Assembly (NCBI RefSeq): GCF_965232925.1
Contig: NZ_CBDDRA010000007.1
Span: forward strand, 62,001-126,000
Direction: 5' to 3'
DNA length: 64,000 nt
Source: Tumidithrix helvetica
Lineage (GTDB): Bacteria; Cyanobacteriota; Cyanobacteriia; Pseudanabaenales; Pseudanabaenaceae
Part shown: piece by piece, positions 61,412-64,000 of the stretch
Layout of the letters: every line of letters starts with the position of its first letter
Numbering within the stretch: position 1 is the first letter of the stretch
The notes under the pieces: model-generated
The model's input: only the letters and a program-made list of their open reading frames with translations
What the model was told of the DNA's origin: nothing
The model's database searches: none
Translations under genes and position numbers: made by a program

Positions 61412-61822
61412 TCAATCACGCACGATCGCATACTTTTGCACGATCCCTTTGGTGTCAAATTTAATCACTAGCCATTCAGAATCGATACTGATATAGCTTC
61501 TTTCTCGACCTAGCCAATAAATAATGTCATATTGACCTTTGAAATAATTTGTGGACGTTGGGTCTCCTAAGAGGGTTAGAACCTGTTGACGCGTCAACCC
61601 ATCTAAACGACGCGTGCGAACCAATTCGTCAGCCATTGCCAAGCGGGGATAGGGTTCCTTGTTAATTCGTTCGAGATCTTTCCAAACTGTAGAATCAAAC
61701 TGCGAGGAATAGGAAGTTGCCGTAGTAATGTCGGCATGAACTCTAGTAACAGGAACTGTTTGAGTTAATGCAGTGAGAAATGCGATCGCACTTACTGCCC
61801 CAATCGCTTGCAAACCTCGCAT
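61412..61822 (-). CDS. Secreted protein with SmpA/OmlA-like motif
   Basis: 136 residues: a signal peptide (about 1-30, ending RVHADI), then an open domain with LDGLTRQQVLTLLGDPTSTN, the (L-x-G-x-T-R-x-Q-V-x-x-L-L-G-x-P) motif of SmpA/OmlA-type (BamE-like) outer-membrane proteins. The C-terminal strand WLVIKFDTKGIVQKYAIVRD closes the fold. No lipobox is seen, so it is probably soluble periplasmic. It is immediately downstream of the TPR pseudogene region on the same strand. Confidence 0.65.
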   Translation of the reverse strand: MRGLQAIGAVSAIAFLTALTQTVPVTRVHADITTATSYSSQFDSTVWKDLERINKEPYPRLAMADELVRTRRLDGLTRQQVLTLLGDPTSTNYFKGQYDIIYWLGRERSYISIDSEWLVIKFDTKGIVQKYAIVRD

Positions 61823-61864
61823 TCTTTAAACCCCATGCCTAGAATCACAAACAAATCAATTATA

Positions 61865-62311
61865 TCAGCCCCAAAAAGAAAGTATGGAAGAAGTTTCAGA
61901 TAAACCACGTAACAGTATCTCAGCCGTACTAGGGGCATCAAAAGTTCCTAGCCACATGATTATCTGTATGCGTTCCCTACCTGTGGGGAGTGCGTCTAGG
62001 GCAGCAGCGAACGTTGAGTGTGTATATTCTGTTTGACCTCGAAGCGTCGAAGAAACAGCGGTAAATGGCTGGATTTCATCAATATCCTGAGATGTCAGGG
62101 GTGTTCGTAACACGATATTTTGAAGGAAGTCTTGAGCGAACTAGTTATCTCTGTTAAGTATGAGTGATTGTTTTGCGATCGCAACAGCATCGCGAAGTAA
62201 CCTGAGATTTTGCGTTTTTCCAGAATATCCAAGTAGGGCATTCGCAAGCCCATACCACGCCATAGAATAGGCAGGTTCAAGGCGAATTAGGCTCGTAAAC
62301 GCTCCGATATG
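61865..62311 (-). pseudogene. TPR-containing protein remnant with in-frame stop
   Basis: The minus strand below 62311 reads SLIRLEPAYSMAWYGLANAL and then DAVAIAKQSLILNRDN, a TPR-type helical pair, stops at TAG (62141-62143) and continues in the same frame with FAQDFLQNIVLRTPLTSQDI and a helical tail ending at 61865. Upstream there is a stop at 62312-62314, so the N-terminus is missing. A decayed TPR gene, no longer a single product. Confidence 0.6.
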
Positions 62312-62315
62312 CTAA

Positions 62316-63425
62316 CTAAAACGTTAGAACTGTGCGAATGGATTTCCCTTCGTGCATGAGGTCAAAAGCTTCATTCACTTGCTCGATCGGCATGGTGTGG
62401 GTAATCAAATCGTCAATATTGATTTTGCCGTCCATGTACCAATCTACAATTTTCGGAACATCTGTGCGACCTCTAGCGCCACCAAAAGCCGAGCCTTTCC
62501 AAACCCTACCCGTGACGAGTTGAAAGGGACGGGTACTAATTTCTTGACCTGCACCAGCAACGCCAATAATCACGCTCATTCCCCAGCCTTTGTGACAGCA
62601 TTCCAAAGCTTGACGCATGACGTTCACGTTACCGATGCACTCAAAGCTATAATCTGCACCCCCTTTGGTCAAGTCAACCAGATAGGGAACCAGATCGCCT
62701 TCCACTTCTAAAGGATTGACAAAGTGAGTCATGCCAAACTTCTCAGCCAGCGATCGCCGATTGGGATTGAGGTCTACTCCTATAATCATATCTGCGCCCG
62801 CTAAACGCGCACCCTGAATTACATTCAGACCAATTCCACCCAGACCGAATACAACCACATTCGCGCCTGGTTCAACCTTGGCTGTATTGATTACGGCACC
62901 GACACCTGTGGTAACACCACAACCGATATAGCAAACCTTATCAAAGGGAGCATCTTTTCTGATCTTGGCAACAGCAATTTCTGGAAGTACCGTATAGTTC
63001 GCAAAGGTGGAAGTTCCCATATAGTGATGGAGCATTTCACCGTTAATGGAAAATCGACTCGTACCATCGGGCATGAGTCCTCGCCCTTGGGTTGTGCGAA
63101 TTGCTTGGCAGAGATTGGTTTTACGGCTGAGACAAAATTTACATTGACGACATTCGGGCGTATAGAGCGGAATCACATGGTCGCCAACTTCGAGGCTCGT
63201 CACTCCTGCTCCGACTTCTACAACTACCCCTGCGCCTTCATGCCCTAAAATTGTGGGAAACAGTCCCTCAGGGTCAGCTCCAGATAACGTGTAGGCATCG
63301 GTATGACAAACCCCTGTTGCCTTGATCTCGATTAGTACTTCTCCTGCTTGGGGTGGCTGAAGTTGAACCGTTTCAATTTTTAGGGGTTGACCCGCAGCAA
63401 AGGCGATCGCGGCTTTAACATCCAT
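62316..63425 (-). CDS. frmA: S-(hydroxymethyl)glutathione dehydrogenase (class III alcohol dehydrogenase)
   Basis: A 369-residue zinc-dependent MDR enzyme that oxidises S-hydroxymethylglutathione, clearing formaldehyde, and can act as a GSNO reductase. Catalytic zinc ligands are in VCHTDAYTLSG and LGHEGAGVVVEVG; the structural zinc site is CRQCKFCLSRKTNLC. The NAD Rossmann motif is GLGGIGLNVIQG. SFECIGNVNVMRQALECC and the class III GRVWKGSAFGG are family markers. Monocistronic. Glutathione dependence fits the gor gene elsewhere in the window. Confidence 0.95.
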   Translation of the reverse strand: MDVKAAIAFAAGQPLKIETVQLQPPQAGEVLIEIKATGVCHTDAYTLSGADPEGLFPTILGHEGAGVVVEVGAGVTSLEVGDHVIPLYTPECRQCKFCLSRKTNLCQAIRTTQGRGLMPDGTSRFSINGEMLHHYMGTSTFANYTVLPEIAVAKIRKDAPFDKVCYIGCGVTTGVGAVINTAKVEPGANVVVFGLGGIGLNVIQGARLAGADMIIGVDLNPNRRSLAEKFGMTHFVNPLEVEGDLVPYLVDLTKGGADYSFECIGNVNVMRQALECCHKGWGMSVIIGVAGAGQEISTRPFQLVTGRVWKGSAFGGARGRTDVPKIVDWYMDGKINIDDLITHTMPIEQVNEAFDLMHEGKSIRTVLTF

Positions 63426-63509
63426 ATAGCGCTCCTCATGATCGAAAATCTGATTTATTATCGTCTCTCCCTAGAACCAGAGGTAAAGATTTTAGAATCT
63501 TTACTGGAA

Positions 63510-64000
63510 TTAGTTCTTTGTCAGAAATGTTACACTTTCCACATGGGAAGTCTGAGGGAAGAAATCAAAGGGTTGAATCCGCGTAATCCGATAGGCATTA
63601 TCTGCACAAAGTAGGTTTAGGTCACGGGCGAGGGTGGCAGGGTTACAACTGACATAGGCGATCTGCTGGGAGGGATGGCTGCGTAAATGGGCGATCGCAC
63701 TAGGTTCGCAGCCTTTGCGCGGTGGATCCAGAATTGTAATGTCTGGCTGAACTTCTAAGGTGGGTAGGAGGTCTTCCACTTTTCCTGTGAGAAATTGAAT
63801 ATTGTCAATACCATTCATCTGGGCGTTGAGTATTGCCTGTTGTGTCGCTTGGGGTTGAATTTCGATCGCGATTACCTGCTTGACCCATTGCGCCAAAGGC
63901 AGAGAAATCGTACCAATTCCTGCATAGGCATCTAAGAGAAGCTCATGCCCTTGCAAGCCAAGTTCCTCTTGGATCGCAGACACCATCGCTTCGGCTTGTT
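63510..64000 (-). CDS. rlmD: RlmD-type 23S rRNA (uracil-C5)-methyltransferase, C-terminal part (cut by window edge)
   Basis: The visible C-terminal ~163 residues contain the SAM-dependent methyltransferase core: LLLDAYAGIGTISLPLAQ (motif I), AIEIQPQATQQAILNAQMNG, DITILDPPRKGCEPSA and the catalytic YVSCNPATLARDL with its Cys and C-terminal FPQTSHVESVTFL. This matches TrmA/RlmD (RumA) 5-methyluridine methyltransferases; cyanobacterial genes of this type are usually annotated RlmD. The frame is still open at base 64000, so the N-terminal TRAM and part of the catalytic domain lie outside the window. Confidence 0.88.
   Translation of the reverse strand, partial: QAEAMVSAIQEELGLQGHELLLDAYAGIGTISLPLAQWVKQVIAIEIQPQATQQAILNAQMNGIDNIQFLTGKVEDLLPTLEVQPDITILDPPRKGCEPSAIAHLRSHPSQQIAYVSCNPATLARDLNLLCADNAYRITRIQPFDFFPQTSHVESVTFLTKN

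Overview
The window is cyanobacterial chromosome. The HIP1 octamer GCGATCGC and its core CGATCG recur throughout, and the recognisable genes are cyanobacterial in type: a copper-site-less alternative terminal oxidase, a short EF-Ts, many receiver/GGDEF and histidine-kinase proteins, a NitT-type transporter with a Tat lipoprotein, Uma2 and HsdR_N-like nucleases, and a pilin-like G/H domain. A non-heterocystous, Pseudanabaena-like filament would fit, but this is an inference from gene style. There are no rRNA genes, no CRISPR array and one tRNA.

Layout. 0-2.5 kb: a PadR repressor divergent from an SDR-type oxidoreductase, with an 18/20 inverted repeat between them, then a GNAT acetyltransferase. 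2.6-3.04 kb: a scar holding the N-terminus of an IS4-type transposase and a broken DUF1016 (YhcG-type) nuclease gene. 3.1-11.0 kb: a seven-gene, one-strand accessory block. It has a 1,089-residue BTAD/AAA/TPR regulator, a tandem DUF4242 protein, a GNAT, a homocysteine S-methyltransferase-family enzyme, an AurF-like di-iron protein, an OsmC protein and a C-terminally truncated ASCH protein. Parts of it are richer in G+C than other genes sampled. 11-21.2 kb: mostly housekeeping (Uma2 nuclease, AMIN-M23 peptidase, glutaredoxin-like protein, a ProA homologue without the catalytic Cys, tRNA-Leu(UAG), rpsN, CAP protein, tsf, glutathione reductase) plus two small secreted proteins.

21.2-28.1 kb: a rearranged region. 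It holds remnants of a response regulator and of a large haemagglutinin-like protein, a 109-nt palindromic element, a truncated hypothetical gene, a three-gene NitT/TauT ABC transporter, a RelE-type toxin-antitoxin pair, a PD-(D/E)XK protein, five copies of a HIP1-bracketed 41-nt repeat, and a 126-bp duplicate of the end of the ABC ATPase gene. 28.1-34.3 kb: a GMC oxidoreductase, a 207-bp inverted-repeat element, and an operon DUF2231-DUF2231-coxB-coxA-coxC encoding an A2-type oxidase that lacks the CuA ligands (ARTO/Cta II class).

35.5-42 kb: a one-strand signalling cluster with a pseudo-receiver/PAS/histidine kinase, a FIST sensor, a second histidine kinase and two tandem receiver-GGDEF diguanylate cyclases. 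42.3-45 kb: an orphan branched-chain-type binding lipoprotein coupled to a PaaK-like adenylate-forming enzyme. 45.0-45.4 kb: a stack of perfect palindromes containing the window's only ambiguous base. 45.4-64 kb: an antiporter with a TrkA_N domain, a pilin-like lipoprotein, trpB, a double-length ThyX-family protein, glgX, a CDF metal exporter, a CPBP protease, a class-V aminotransferase, acpP-fabF, an ADP-ribosylglycohydrolase, a 50-residue small protein, an OmlA-like secreted protein, a TPR pseudogene, class III alcohol dehydrogenase, and the 3' part of an RlmD-type methyltransferase cut by the window edge.

The least-described units are the BTAD-regulated 3.1-11.0 kb block, the FIST/kinase/diguanylate cyclase cluster, the binding-protein/PaaK-like pair, and the nested repeat families of the 21-28 kb and 45 kb regions.
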